From an uncultured Clostridia bacterium (GTDB taxonomy: Bacteria; Bacillota; Clostridia; TANB77; CAG-508), in contig CALXPN010000010.1 in assembly GCA_944390285.1 (NCBI GenBank), positions 1 to 47,553 on the forward strand: a stretch of 47,553 nucleotides of DNA. Direction: 5' to 3'. Positions 26,271 to 35,126 of the stretch are shown in pieces (position 1 is the first letter of the stretch; each line of letters begins with the position of its first letter). The notes beneath the pieces are model-generated. The model ran no database searches. It saw only the letters and a program-made list of their open reading frames with translations, and was not told the DNA's origin. Made by a program: the position numbers and the translations under genes.

Positions 26271-26960
26271 ATGAAAAAATATTTAAAAATTTTTTTAGTG
26301 ATTTTTATTATCATAGTAGCTATTATAGTAGGATACATAATTTATAATCATAATACATATTCTTTTGATGAAATTATAGCTAGTATTGAGCCAGAAAATA
26401 AATTACCTAATAATTTATTTATAAAAGAAGAAACTTTCCAAGAAGATAACGAGAATACTAAATATACTTATATAAAGGATAATATGGTATATAGCTTTGT
26501 AGAAAATAGTAATAAAGAAAAAATAGAAGAAGATTTTTATGATTTTAATAATAAAGAAAAAGTGCATATTATGTATGATTTATCAAAAGTTAATATTTCA
26601 CCAATTGATGAATCTGAAAGTTTATACTATCCAACATCATACAGCTTTTGTGAAGCCTTAAAGAGTTCTAATAATAAATATAAATATTTAGGTAATGAGC
26701 AAGGCGATAATGGAGTAAATTATATAAAATTTTCTCTTTCAAATAATGAAGGTGAAGTAGTTTATTATATAAACAAATTAGATAAAAATATATCAAAAAT
26801 TGAAGCATATAATAAAAACAACAATGATTTAGAACTAACAACTAAGACAGAATATACTTATTCATATGACATAGTTAAAGATGAGGATATTTCAAGATTT
26901 GATGTTAACAATTATCTTAATTTTACAATAGAAAATTTTGAAGGAAAAACAGCTATGTAA
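26271..26960 (+). CDS. Membrane-anchored extracytoplasmic protein, unknown
   Basis: MKKYLKIFLVIF starts a signal anchor (residues 5-25) with no lipobox cysteine. The remaining 200 residues are polar, acidic and strand-rich, with repeated Tyr/Asn stretches and a single cysteine (SFCEALKSS). A small secreted sensor or wall-associated protein is possible; I recognise no family. GGAGG precedes the ATG by 7 bases. It is followed by the high-GC orphan unit. Confidence 0.6.
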   Translation: MKKYLKIFLVIFIIIVAIIVGYIIYNHNTYSFDEIIASIEPENKLPNNLFIKEETFQEDNENTKYTYIKDNMVYSFVENSNKEKIEEDFYDFNNKEKVHIMYDLSKVNISPIDESESLYYPTSYSFCEALKSSNNKYKYLGNEQGDNGVNYIKFSLSNNEGEVVYYINKLDKNISKIEAYNKNNNDLELTTKTEYTYSYDIVKDEDISRFDVNNYLNFTIENFEGKTAM

Positions 26961-26977
26961 TCTATAGTTAACATAAA

Positions 26978-27039
26978 TTGACAAATAAATAATATATTGG
27001 TATAATATATATTAGGACACAATATTATTTACTTGTCCT
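26978..27039 (+). promoter_or_regulatory. Strong promoter and leader hairpin of the high-GC orphan
   Basis: -35 TTGACA (26978-26983), 17-bp spacer and -10 TATAAT (27001-27006), the full consensus. Right after the expected start site is a hairpin with arms AGGACA (27014-27019) and TGTCCT (27034-27039). A second small hairpin, ACATA with TATGT, ends at 27064, directly before the ribosome site. Confidence 0.75.
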
Positions 27040-27078
27040 GTAGCACTATAACATATATTTATGTAAGGAGGATACATC

Positions 27079-27288
27079 ATGGAAAAACAGTATGTAGCAG
27101 AGGTAATGAACAGAAATTTCGGAGCAGAAGTAGTACAACCGAAAAATGTTGTTGAAGTACCGAGTGATGGTTGCGAAGGACACATGGGCTCTGGCCCGTG
27201 GCAGGTATATGCTGCGCGGGCAGGAGAATTCACAATCTTGCTTTATTACTACGAAACCACCGGAGAAATGAGGGTGGTCGAGGTATAA
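27079..27288 (+). CDS. 69-aa orphan protein, high-GC codon use
   Basis: Start ATG 27079 follows AAGGAGG. The protein is soluble-looking, with a central GHMGSGPWQVYAARAGE and a strand-rich end (FTILLYYYETTGEMRVVEV). By hand count 96 of 210 bases are G or C (46%), far above the neighbours, and codons such as CCG, GCG, CGG and CTG are used. It has its own consensus promoter, leader hairpins and GC-rich terminator. This is a compact acquired expression unit. I do not recognise the family; a small structural, inhibitor or antitoxin-like protein is possible but unsupported. Confidence 0.7.
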   Translation: MEKQYVAEVMNRNFGAEVVQPKNVVEVPSDGCEGHMGSGPWQVYAARAGEFTILLYYYETTGEMRVVEV

Positions 27289-27299
27289 GCGAGTAGCGG

Positions 27300-27340
27300 C
27301 TGGCTTTCCTCTCTCTGGAGAGGAAGCCAGTTTGCATTTG
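27300..27340 (+). terminator. GC-rich terminator of the orphan unit
   Basis: Arms 27300-27313 and 27318-27330 (CTGGCTTTCCTCTC with GAGAGGAAGCCAG, one bulged T) around TCTG, followed by a T-rich but interrupted tail. Confidence 0.65.
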
Positions 27341-27374
27341 AAAAAATAAATTGGGGGCAAATGAAAGGAGTAAT

Positions 27375-28124
27375 ATGAAATTTGCCTTCAATTTTTTTTG
27401 TTTTTTAAAAGAAAATAAATTTAATTTGTTAGATATAATTTTTCCACCAAGTTGTATAATTTGTGGAAAACTAAATAAAAATTATATTTGTACAAAATGT
27501 GAAAAAAGATTTGAAAAATTTAAGAAATTTAATATTATAGATAATAAAAAATATATAAAAGATAAATTTAATATAAAATGTGAAAATTTTAAACAAAATT
27601 ATTATATAGTTGGAGATGAAAAATATTATTGGGAAAAGCTTTTATATTGTTTTGATTATAAAAGTATAGTAAGAAAATATATATTAAAATATAAATTCAA
27701 TGATGAAGCATATCTTTCTAATTTTTTTGCAAACCAAATATTAAATAATAAAAAAACTTATGAAATTTTAAAAACTTATGATATAATAATTCCAGTTCCA
27801 ATGGAAAAAGGAAAAAAACTTAAAAGAGGTTATAATCAAACTGAATTAATAACTAAAATTATAGAAAAAAATGTAGAAATTACAGAATTAAAAGTAGTAG
27901 AAAAAATAAAAAAAACAAATACTCAAAGTTTGCTTTCTCAAGAAATGAGAAAATTAAATGTAGAAAATGCTTTTTGTATTAAAAATGAAAATTTAGTAAA
28001 AAATAAAAATGTGATTATTTTTGATGATATATATACAACTGGAGCTACAGTAAATGAAATATCTAAATTATTAAAAAATGCAAAAGTAAATAAAATATTA
28101 GTGTTAGTAATTGCAAAAGACTAG
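27375..28124 (+). CDS. comF: ComF-family phosphoribosyltransferase-like protein
   Basis: ComF proteins take part in DNA uptake during natural competence and have a phosphoribosyltransferase fold. An N-terminal zinc ribbon is visible (PSCIICGKLNKNYICTKC), then IIPVPMEKGKKLKRGYNQTE and the PRPP loop VIIFDDIYTTGATVNE. Length 249 is normal. Start ATG 27375 follows AAAGGAG; the upstream in-frame start has no site. The usual comFA helicase is not adjacent. Instead, the KAP-type NTPase follows 10 bases downstream. Confidence 0.9.
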   Translation: MKFAFNFFCFLKENKFNLLDIIFPPSCIICGKLNKNYICTKCEKRFEKFKKFNIIDNKKYIKDKFNIKCENFKQNYYIVGDEKYYWEKLLYCFDYKSIVRKYILKYKFNDEAYLSNFFANQILNNKKTYEILKTYDIIIPVPMEKGKKLKRGYNQTELITKIIEKNVEITELKVVEKIKKTNTQSLLSQEMRKLNVENAFCIKNENLVKNKNVIIFDDIYTTGATVNEISKLLKNAKVNKILVLVIAKD

Positions 28125-28133
28125 GAGGAATAA

Positions 28134-30128
28134 ATGGAAGATTTAGTAGAAAGTATATTAGATTATGTAAGAGCAGATTATACAGATTATGCAATAATGA
28201 TAAATGGAGAATGGGGAAGTGGAAAAACATATTTTTGGAATAACAAAATAAGAAATAAAATAGATTCACTTTCATTTAATGGGAAAAAATATACTACAAT
28301 TTATATGTCTTTATATGGAATATCAAATTTAGAAGAAATAAGTAAAAAAATTTTTATAGAAACAACACAATTAATGGACAAAAATATGAAAAAATATATG
28401 CAAACACATGATAGAACTTCTATACCTGAATATGCAAAAACTGGACTTGATATGGCACATTTATTTGGAGCAAAGCAAACAGGTGACAAAATAGATTATG
28501 GACAATTTTTTTCAACAGATGACAAGGTATTATGTTTTGACGATTTAGAAAGAGCAAATGTAGATGTTATAGATATTTTAGGATATATAAATAATTTTGT
28601 AGAACATGATCATATAAAAACAATTATAATTTGTAATGAAAAAGAATTAGCAACAAAATTAAAAAGTTCTAATTTAGAAATGAAAACTTTTATAGCTACT
28701 TATCTTTTAGACAAAGAGGGAACTCTGCTAAAAGCAGATAAACCATTAGTAGAAAAAATTAGTGAAAAAATAGAATATGTTTTTGATAAAGCAAATGACT
28801 ATGAAAGAATAAAAGAAAAGCTTATAGGAGAAACCTTTGAATATGCTCCACAATTTAGTTATATAATAAATGGCTTATTAATGAGATATGAATCTAATCC
28901 TGATTTAATAAGATTCTTAAGAGAACATACAAATCTTATTACAAATACTTTTATAAAATCAGGAACTAGAAACTTAAGAATTTTAAAGCATGCTTTAAAT
29001 GATTTTAAGAAAATTTATGAAACAGTAAATAAATTTTATCCAAATACAAATTTAAGAGTATTACAAACAATGCTTATTTTTACGATTGCAGTGTCTTTTG
29101 AAATTAAAGCTGGAAAAATTACAAAAGATAAATTTGTAAATATAAATTCAAATGAAGAATACAAATCTATTCTAGTTTCTTCTAGAGTTTTAATGGATAA
29201 TAGACAATTTTATATAAAAGAATTTGATAATAATTACTATTTTAATTTTAAATCAGAATATAGATTTTTTAAATTTATAGAAATGTATGTAAGAAATAGA
29301 ATTTTTGATATGAAAGTATTTAAAAATGATATGGAAATGATAATACAAACTATAGATACAGAAAAGTTACCAGGATATAAAAGATTACTTACAGAAGAAT
29401 ATTGGAAAATATCTGATGATCAATTTCCTGCAATTATTGCAGAAGTAATAGAAAATGTACAAAATGGAGATTTAAAATTAATTGAACTTGTAAAATTATT
29501 TGCATATTTTAGTTATTTTTCAAGAAAGAAATTAATAGACTATGATATGCCTACAATAAAATTGATATTTTTAAAAGGAATGGATTTAGTCTCAGAAAAA
29601 TCTGAATATTGTGACAATATTGATGAAGAATTATCTAGAATAGGAATAGATATTGGAGATGATATGAAAGATATTTTGAAACATTTCCATGAATTAAATA
29701 AAAATTTAGAAAAGAAAATGTACAAAAATCAAGCAGAAGAAATATTTAAATGTATTCCAATGAAAATGGAAACTTTTTATGATAAATTTATAACAGAATA
29801 TATGGAAAAACCAATATTAAATTATTATGATACTTATCAAATGGTACAAAGAATAACTTGTGCAAGTAATGAAGATATTGTAAAAATAAAAGAAATGTTG
29901 ATAGATAGGGCAAAGAAAAATACAAGAAAATTAGAACCAGAATTACAATTTATAATAAGTTTAAAACAAGCATTAGAAGAATATTGTAAAGACAAAGATA
30001 TAAGTATAAAAATAGTTATGTTAAAAGAATTTGCAAATGATATGCAAACTATTATTAATTTATATAATAATATGCCAAGAAGAACAGTATATAAAAGAAA
30101 GAAACCAATAGATATAGATAAATTATAA
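28134..30128 (+). CDS. KAP-type P-loop NTPase
   Basis: 664 residues. Walker A is GEWGSGKT (25-32), Walker B is VLCFDDLER (Asp 136 and 137), followed by a sensor-like IIICNEKEL, all typical of the KAP family of STAND-related NTPases. No membrane helix is evident, unlike classic KAP proteins. The C-terminal 400 residues are helical and charged, with no recognised effector domain. Such NTPases are often linked to phage defence or mobile DNA. Here it follows comF by 10 bases with an AGGAGG site, in the local base composition, so it looks resident. Its function is unknown. Confidence 0.75.
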   Translation: MEDLVESILDYVRADYTDYAIMINGEWGSGKTYFWNNKIRNKIDSLSFNGKKYTTIYMSLYGISNLEEISKKIFIETTQLMDKNMKKYMQTHDRTSIPEYAKTGLDMAHLFGAKQTGDKIDYGQFFSTDDKVLCFDDLERANVDVIDILGYINNFVEHDHIKTIIICNEKELATKLKSSNLEMKTFIATYLLDKEGTLLKADKPLVEKISEKIEYVFDKANDYERIKEKLIGETFEYAPQFSYIINGLLMRYESNPDLIRFLREHTNLITNTFIKSGTRNLRILKHALNDFKKIYETVNKFYPNTNLRVLQTMLIFTIAVSFEIKAGKITKDKFVNINSNEEYKSILVSSRVLMDNRQFYIKEFDNNYYFNFKSEYRFFKFIEMYVRNRIFDMKVFKNDMEMIIQTIDTEKLPGYKRLLTEEYWKISDDQFPAIIAEVIENVQNGDLKLIELVKLFAYFSYFSRKKLIDYDMPTIKLIFLKGMDLVSEKSEYCDNIDEELSRIGIDIGDDMKDILKHFHELNKNLEKKMYKNQAEEIFKCIPMKMETFYDKFITEYMEKPILNYYDTYQMVQRITCASNEDIVKIKEMLIDRAKKNTRKLEPELQFIISLKQALEEYCKDKDISIKIVMLKEFANDMQTIINLYNNMPRRTVYKRKKPIDIDKL

Positions 30129-30215
30129 TATAAATAAAAAAATAATAAATTTTTAAGGTTGATTTAAGAATTGTCGTATAAAATGTAATCACAATAAAGA
30201 GAAAGGAGAGATGCG

Positions 30216-30245
30216 ATGGTTCTTAAATTTGTATATGCGAGATAA
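30216..30245 (+). other. Possible mini-ORF (leader peptide) before pyrB
   Basis: In the 320-bp gap after the KAP gene, AAAGGAG (30202-30208) precedes two overlapping ATGs. ATG 30216 (7 bases on) gives MVLKFVYAR. ATG 30211, closer than usual, gives MRWFLNLYMRDKK, ending at 30252. A strong terminator follows at 30288. The set could be a leader peptide with attenuator, a small toxin-like peptide, or an sRNA. A promoter was not clear; TATAAA at 30177-30182 lacks a good -35. Confidence 0.35.
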
Positions 30246-30287
30246 AAAGTAACAAAATTTTAGTAAAATCCCCAAATTAAAATAAAA

Positions 30288-30335
30288 GAAGGAGACAATA
30301 GAAATTATATCTATTGTCTCCTTCAGTGTTTTTTG
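30288..30335 (+). terminator. Strong terminator upstream of pyrB
   Basis: Perfect 14-bp stem: GAAGGAGACAATAG (30288-30301) with its complement (30311-30324), 9-base loop, then AGTGTTTTTTG. It ends the comF-KAP transcript and any mini-ORF transcript. Confidence 0.9.
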
Positions 30336-30391
30336 TTTGTATTAATAAATGGAAAAATTTGTAAATTTGATTAAAAAAAATTTAAATTTAC

Positions 30392-30420
30392 TTTACAAGA
30401 TAAGTATAATTTGGTAAAAT
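30392..30420 (+). promoter_or_regulatory. Promoter of pyrBI
   Basis: -35 TTTACA (30392-30397), 17-bp spacer, -10 TAAAAT (30415-30420), 29 bases before pyrB. Confidence 0.5.
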
Positions 30421-30448
30421 ATTGTAAAATTAAAAAGGGAGTGAAGAA

Positions 30449-31363
30449 ATGAAGCATTTAATTGATATTAAAGATTTATCCGTTGAGGAAATTAATAGTT
30501 TGATTGAAGTAGCTAAAGATATTATGAATCACAAAGAGAAATATTCTCATAAATGTGATGGTAAAATCTTAGCTACTTTATTTTTTGAGCCAAGTACAAG
30601 AACAAGATTAAGCCATGAATCTGCAATGTTATCTCTAGGAGGACAAGTATTGGGATTTTCAGAAGCATCATCAAGTTCAGCTTCTAAAGGAGAAACTGTT
30701 GCAGATACAGTTAGAATGGTAGGTTGTTATAGTGATATAATAGCAATGAGACATCCAAAAGAAGGTGCACCATATGTTGCTTCTTTAAAATCAACAGTTC
30801 CAATTATAAATGCTGGAGATGGTGGACATAATCATCCAACACAAACTTTAACAGATTTACTTACAATACATTGTGAAAAAGGTAGATTAGAGAATCTTAC
30901 AATAGGACTTTGTGGAGATTTAAAATTTGGTAGAACAGTACATTCACTAATAACAGCAATGTCTAGATATAAAAACATAAAATTTGTTTTAATATCTCCT
31001 GATGAATTAAAACTACCAGATTATGTAAAAAAAGATGTATTAGAGAAAAATAATATGGAATATGTAGAAACTAAAGATATAGAAGAATATTTAGGAGATT
31101 TGGATATTTTATATATGACAAGAGTTCAAAAAGAAAGATTTTTTAATGAAGAAGATTATATAAGATTAAAAGATTATTATATTTTAAATAAGGAAAAACT
31201 AAAAAAAGCAAAAAATGATTTATGTATTATGCATCCATTACCAAGAGTAAATGAAATTTCAACTGATGTAGATGATGATCCAAGAGCTTGCTATTTTAAA
31301 CAAGCAAATTATGGAAAATATATAAGAATGGCATTAATTTTGAAATTATTGGAGGTAAAATAA
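30449..31363 (+). CDS. pyrB: Aspartate carbamoyltransferase catalytic subunit PyrB
   Basis: Joins carbamoyl phosphate to aspartate, the committed step of UMP synthesis. The carbamoyl-phosphate motif [15 protein letters not shown] is at about residues 50-64. Also present are the SSSASKGE loop, the MRHPKEGAP segment, [15 protein letters not shown], and the aspartate loop [11 protein letters not shown]. Length 304 is typical. Its stop overlaps the pyrI start (TAATG), so the two subunits are translationally coupled. Confidence 0.97.
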   Translation: MKHLIDIKDLSVEEINSLIEVAKDIMNHKEKYSHKCDGKILATLFFEPSTRTRLSHESAMLSLGGQVLGFSEASSSSASKGETVADTVRMVGCYSDIIAMRHPKEGAPYVASLKSTVPIINAGDGGHNHPTQTLTDLLTIHCEKGRLENLTIGLCGDLKFGRTVHSLITAMSRYKNIKFVLISPDELKLPDYVKKDVLEKNNMEYVETKDIEEYLGDLDILYMTRVQKERFFNEEDYIRLKDYYILNKEKLKKAKNDLCIMHPLPRVNEISTDVDDDPRACYFKQANYGKYIRMALILKLLEVK

Positions 31364-31782
31364 TGAATATAGATAGTATAAAAAATGGTTATGTTATAGA
31401 TCATATTAAAGCTGGAAAAGGAATGCAAATATATGAACTTTTAAATTTAAATGAATTAGATTGTCAAGTTGCGATAATAACAAATGCAAAAAGTAAAAAA
31501 ACAGGAAAAAAAGATATTATAAAAATAGATAGAGACATCCCAATAGATTTAGAAAAACTAGGTTTTATTGATCATAATATAACAGTAAATATTGTAAAAA
31601 ATGATAAAATTATTGAAAAAAGAAAATTAAATTTACCTGAAAAAATTGTAAATGTAGTTAAATGTAATAATCCAAGATGTATTACTTCTATAGATAATAC
31701 TTTAGATCAAATATTTATTTTAACAGATAAAGAAAAAGAAGTTTATAGATGTAGATATTGTGAAATGAGTTTAAAAAAATAA
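31363..31782 (+). CDS. pyrI: Aspartate carbamoyltransferase regulatory subunit PyrI
   Basis: Binds nucleotide effectors and holds PyrB trimers together through a zinc domain. The N-terminal allosteric domain has IKNGYVIDHIKAGKG, and four zinc cysteines lie in VKCNNPRCITS and YRCRYCEM. Length 139 is slightly short of the enteric 153. PyrI is absent from Bacillus, but occurs in many Clostridia. It suggests the pathway is controlled by feedback on the enzyme as well as any transcriptional control. Confidence 0.95.
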   Translation: MNIDSIKNGYVIDHIKAGKGMQIYELLNLNELDCQVAIITNAKSKKTGKKDIIKIDRDIPIDLEKLGFIDHNITVNIVKNDKIIEKRKLNLPEKIVNVVKCNNPRCITSIDNTLDQIFILTDKEKEVYRCRYCEMSLKK

Positions 31783-31796
31783 TTAAAATAATATAT

Positions 31797-31839
31797 AAAA
31801 ATATACATAAAAGTTTCAAATTTTTATGTATATTTTTTT
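31797..31839 (+). terminator. Terminator after pyrI
   Basis: AT-rich stem AAAATATACATAAAA with TTTTATGTATATTTT, then T residues. Confidence 0.7.
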
Positions 31840-31886
31840 CCTTTTTTGTCATACTAAGATTATAAATACAAAATAAGGAGGAAAAT

Positions 31887-32441
31887 ATGAAAGCAACAGG
31901 AGTAGTAAGAAGAATAGATGATTTAGGCAGAGTTGTTATTCCTAAAGAAATTAGAAAAGTCCATAGAATAAAAGAAGGAGATCCTTTAGAAATATTTACA
32001 GATAAAGAAGGTGAAATAATACTAAAAAAATATTCACCAATAGGAGAATTAACAGAATTTGCAAGTACCTATGCAGATACTATTTCAAAAACAACAGGAC
32101 ATATAGCGTGTATAACTGATAAAGACACAGTTATAGCTGTTGCAGGAGGATCAAAAAAAGATTTTTTAGAAAAAAATCTAAGTAAAGAATTAGAAGAAGT
32201 AATGGAAAATAAAGAAGTTTTTAAAAGCAAAGAAAATAATGAAATATCTATACCTATAACACAAAATGAAGGAAGAGAAAGAATTTATAATTCACAAGTA
32301 ATATATCCTATAATTACAGATGGAGATGTAGTAGGAAGTGTAATATTACTTTCAAAAGAGCCGAATAAAAAAATGGGAGAAGTTGAAGATAAAGTAGCTC
32401 AATCTGCGGCAGGTTTTTTAGGAAATCATTTAGAAATTTAA
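31887..32441 (+). CDS. spoVT: SpoVT-type AbrB-family sporulation regulator
   Basis: N-terminal AbrB swapped-hairpin DNA-binding domain (MKATGVVRRIDDLGRVVIPK, then EIRKVHRIKEGDPLEIF) and a C-terminal GAF-like domain (from about residue 55, with ACITDKDTVIAVAGG and a GSVILLS strand). 184 residues matches SpoVT, which controls forespore genes late in sporulation. It follows AAGGAGG and is flanked by terminators, so it is monocistronic. It is the best sign in the window that the lineage sporulates. Confidence 0.92.
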   Translation: MKATGVVRRIDDLGRVVIPKEIRKVHRIKEGDPLEIFTDKEGEIILKKYSPIGELTEFASTYADTISKTTGHIACITDKDTVIAVAGGSKKDFLEKNLSKELEEVMENKEVFKSKENNEISIPITQNEGRERIYNSQVIYPIITDGDVVGSVILLSKEPNKKMGEVEDKVAQSAAGFLGNHLEI

Positions 32442-32449
32442 AATATAAG

Positions 32450-32485
32450 TGAACTTTAGGAATTTTTCTTAAAGTTCATTTTTTG
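32450..32485 (+). terminator. Terminator after spoVT
   Basis: Arms TGAACTTTA (32450-32458) and TAAAGTTCA (32470-32478) followed by six T. Confidence 0.8.
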
Positions 32486-32603
32486 TATTCAATTTGTATT
32501 ATTAATGTAATATAAAATTTATAGTAAATTTTGTAAAATCATGTTAAAATTACATCAATAATATAAACGAGAATAATTATATTTATTCTAGGGAGGATAA
32601 ATT

Positions 32604-33110
32604 ATGGGAAATAAAAATATTGAAGAATTAGAAGAGTTAGCTTGTAATGGTGATGTAGGTGCAATTTATGAACTTGGGCAAAGATATTATTATGGAGCAG
32701 GAGTAGGAATAGATTATGGAAGAGCTAGAGAATATTTTGAAATAGCAGCAGATAGAGGTTCTACTGGTTCAAATTATTATTTAGGAAAAATATATTATAA
32801 TGGAAATGGTGTACCAACAAATCATTTAAAAGCTAAAGAATATTTTGAAAAATCTTCTAAAGCAGATAATGTATTTTCTAAATTTTATTTAGGAAAATTA
32901 TATTATTGGGGAGATGGAGTAGAAAAAGATTATAATAAAGCAAATGAGTATAAAAATTCAATATTAAATAGACCTATTTATGCTCATCAAAATACAGGAT
33001 TAGAAGAATTTTATAAAGTAGCAGATTTTGAAGAACTTACACAAAAATATGTAGGAGAACTACAAAATAAAGTTCTTGAAGAATATAAAGGTTTATATGG
33101 AAAAGAATAA
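32604..33110 (+). CDS. Sel1-repeat protein
   Basis: 168 residues with about three Sel1-type helical repeats between residues 15 and 115: GAIYELGQRYYYGAGVGIDY, GSNYYLGKIYYNGNGVPTNH and SKFYLGKLYYWGDGVEKDYN. Each carries the LG-YY-G-GV pattern. These repeats make protein-protein contacts. There is no signal peptide, so it is cytoplasmic. It is a single gene with its own GGAGG site and terminator; partner unknown. Confidence 0.88.
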   Translation: MGNKNIEELEELACNGDVGAIYELGQRYYYGAGVGIDYGRAREYFEIAADRGSTGSNYYLGKIYYNGNGVPTNHLKAKEYFEKSSKADNVFSKFYLGKLYYWGDGVEKDYNKANEYKNSILNRPIYAHQNTGLEEFYKVADFEELTQKYVGELQNKVLEEYKGLYGKE

Positions 33111-33135
33111 TTTACATAAATTAAATGTTTTATAT

Positions 33136-33171
33136 AAGACAAGCTATAGATATTAATAGCTTGTCTTTTTT
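33136..33171 (+). terminator. Terminator after the Sel1 gene
   Basis: Perfect 12-bp stem: AAGACAAGCTAT with ATAGCTTGTCTT, then T run. Confidence 0.85.
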
Positions 33172-33194
33172 GAATTTCTATATATTACTAAAGC

Positions 33195-33223
33195 TTGAAA
33201 AGATTAACATAATGTGGTAAAAT
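33195..33223 (+). promoter_or_regulatory. Promoter of the 596-residue orphan
   Basis: -35 TTGAAA (33195-33200), 17-bp spacer, -10 TAAAAT (33218-33223). The leader then has an imperfect hairpin (TGACTTATTAC with GTAATTTGTCA) before the AAAGGAG ribosome site. Confidence 0.6.
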
Positions 33224-33301
33224 AAAAATGTATGACTTATTACGAAAACTGTAGTAATTTGTCACGAACATTGAAAATAAAATAGCAAAGGAGAAAGAGT
33301 A

Positions 33302-35092
33302 ATGCAAGAAACAAGATTAGGTTTAAGAAGTATGGAAGAGAAATTTTCAAATACAAGAGTGTATCTTCCGAAAGCTAAAAAAAGAGGTGAAGTTATTTCA
33401 TACGAAAAACTTACATTAGAGGAAGAAGCAGGAATTATCCGGCTTTATAATGCATTAGTTCCTGAGCCAAGCTCAGAGAAAATTGATGTAAAACTGATTT
33501 ATGAGGAAGGATTTCCTGCATTTGAAAAAGCAATCGGTAAAGATGCTTTTTCTAAAGTAAAAAAATACTTTGGAATAGGCCGTGGAATGAAACCAAAAAT
33601 GTCTAAGGTTCCGGACAGGAAAATTATGGCATTAGTAGGACAGCTCAGAACAATGGAGAATGCAACTAAGTATATATGTGGTTATAAAGAGCTTATAGAA
33701 AAGGTTGGAAAAAAACTTGTATGGGCTCCTAAGGAGATGACAAGTCTCGAAAAAGCAAAGCTTATAAGAGCTTATATAATTATCTTTTTTGAGTATCACT
33801 TTTTTGTAGAGGATTTTTCATATATACAACAGGGAAATGAACAGCCCGAAAAAGTGATAAATAAGCAACTTTTTCAAGCCAATAATAAAAAGGCTATCTA
33901 TCCAGAAGAGCTGTTTTTCCTTAATGATATGTGTATAAGATACTATCAGAAAGGAATTATGTATGGTACTATTGCAGAAGAAATCAAACTTTTGGATAAA
34001 AGACTGAGAAAAGAAGTGCTAGAATTTGCAGAGCTTAGTCTTTTGCCAGATGGGAGATTTACATCTACAAATCTTCCTGCAAAGTCTTATACTTTTGGAA
34101 GTGTAAGAAAATTAAAAATGCAAGCAAATCCGGTAAGAGGATATTATCCTGTAGATACATTTTTTGACAAGGGACTTATAGAGGCATGGGATTTTGGTTC
34201 TATGTATAAACTCTATAGAAGTGTAAAAGCTCATTCACTCAATGAATATCCAAGAGTAAAGTTTCCTGTGGTAGAGTGCCAAGGAGCTTGTCTTGTTGAA
34301 GGTGAGATTGAGGCATTCAAGGTATCAGAAGAAGAAATGTTTTCTTCTGAGCAGGAATGTAAAAGATTTGTAAGATATGTTGAATATCTTGCAGAAAAAG
34401 AATGCACAGTAGATGTGCAGTATGTGCTGGAAAATGAAGAACTTGAAAATAGGCCTTTAAATGTTGCTAGCTTCATGGGTGCAATAAAATTTGCAGAGCT
34501 TTCAGAGTATCTTACAGAAGATTCTGTGCAACAAGATTTTGATGTTGCGAATATCTTGCTTGCAAGAGCTGGAGAAAGCAAAATCTGGAGTGAATATCAA
34601 AGAGGAGAGGTTTCTTTTGAAGAAGTAAAGGAAACTTTAAAAATAGATGCTACTTTTGAAAAAGAAGTATTGCATTTTAAGAAAAAAGAAACTACGGAAG
34701 AAACAGCCCGTCGTTTTGCAGAAGAATGTGGTTTTCCAGATTATGACATGGAACTGCTCACAAATGTATTGCTTTCCGGAAACGAAGTACTTTTTGAAAA
34801 ATACTCTGCAGAAGAAATCGATATCCAGAAGTTGAAAAAACAGCTTGGATATGATGATGACTTTGCTGATATGTACTTCCAGCTGAAAGCCGTAGATATT
34901 TCTGCAATTGAGCAGAGACTTCTTGAAATTAAGAAAAGTTTTTCAGGAAAGTCTGCTACTATTCAGAAAAACAGGTTACTCGTAAATCTCTACTGCTATT
35001 TAGTAGAGGGGCAAATTCCTTGTGGCATCAAAATGAAGGCTCCTAGGAGAAATAAGGCATTAAAACCCAAAAATCTCAGAGCTTTAATTTGA
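33302..35092 (+). CDS. 596-aa orphan protein with internal repeat, probably acquired
   Basis: I do not recognise this protein. It is soluble, highly charged, has no signal peptide or membrane helix and no nucleotide-binding motif that I can see. The N-terminal third holds LTLEEEAGIIRLYNALVPE and a GIGRGMKPKMSK basic loop. A roughly 50-residue unit occurs twice near the C-terminus, at about 414-461 and 482-530, with shared pattern (SKIWSEYQRGEVSFEEVKET against EVLFEKYSAEEIDIQKLKKQ). The C-terminus is basic (MKAPRRNKALKPK). Codons such as CTG, CTC, CCG, CGG and CGT are common, unlike the neighbours. It has its own promoter and a GC-rich terminator. It reads as a single-gene acquired cassette. 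Confidence 0.75.
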   Translation: MQETRLGLRSMEEKFSNTRVYLPKAKKRGEVISYEKLTLEEEAGIIRLYNALVPEPSSEKIDVKLIYEEGFPAFEKAIGKDAFSKVKKYFGIGRGMKPKMSKVPDRKIMALVGQLRTMENATKYICGYKELIEKVGKKLVWAPKEMTSLEKAKLIRAYIIIFFEYHFFVEDFSYIQQGNEQPEKVINKQLFQANNKKAIYPEELFFLNDMCIRYYQKGIMYGTIAEEIKLLDKRLRKEVLEFAELSLLPDGRFTSTNLPAKSYTFGSVRKLKMQANPVRGYYPVDTFFDKGLIEAWDFGSMYKLYRSVKAHSLNEYPRVKFPVVECQGACLVEGEIEAFKVSEEEMFSSEQECKRFVRYVEYLAEKECTVDVQYVLENEELENRPLNVASFMGAIKFAELSEYLTEDSVQQDFDVANILLARAGESKIWSEYQRGEVSFEEVKETLKIDATFEKEVLHFKKKETTEETARRFAEECGFPDYDMELLTNVLLSGNEVLFEKYSAEEIDIQKLKKQLGYDDDFADMYFQLKAVDISAIEQRLLEIKKSFSGKSATIQKNRLLVNLYCYLVEGQIPCGIKMKAPRRNKALKPKNLRALI

Positions 35093-35126
35093 ATTAAAAA
35101 ATATTTGCAAGGAAAACTACAGTGGT

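Noticed and set aside
34231..34581. 116-residue - strand open frame inside the 596-residue orphan
   Set aside because: It lies opposite a well-supported gene with its own promoter and ribosome site. Serine-rich antisense frames are a by-product of the coding strand.
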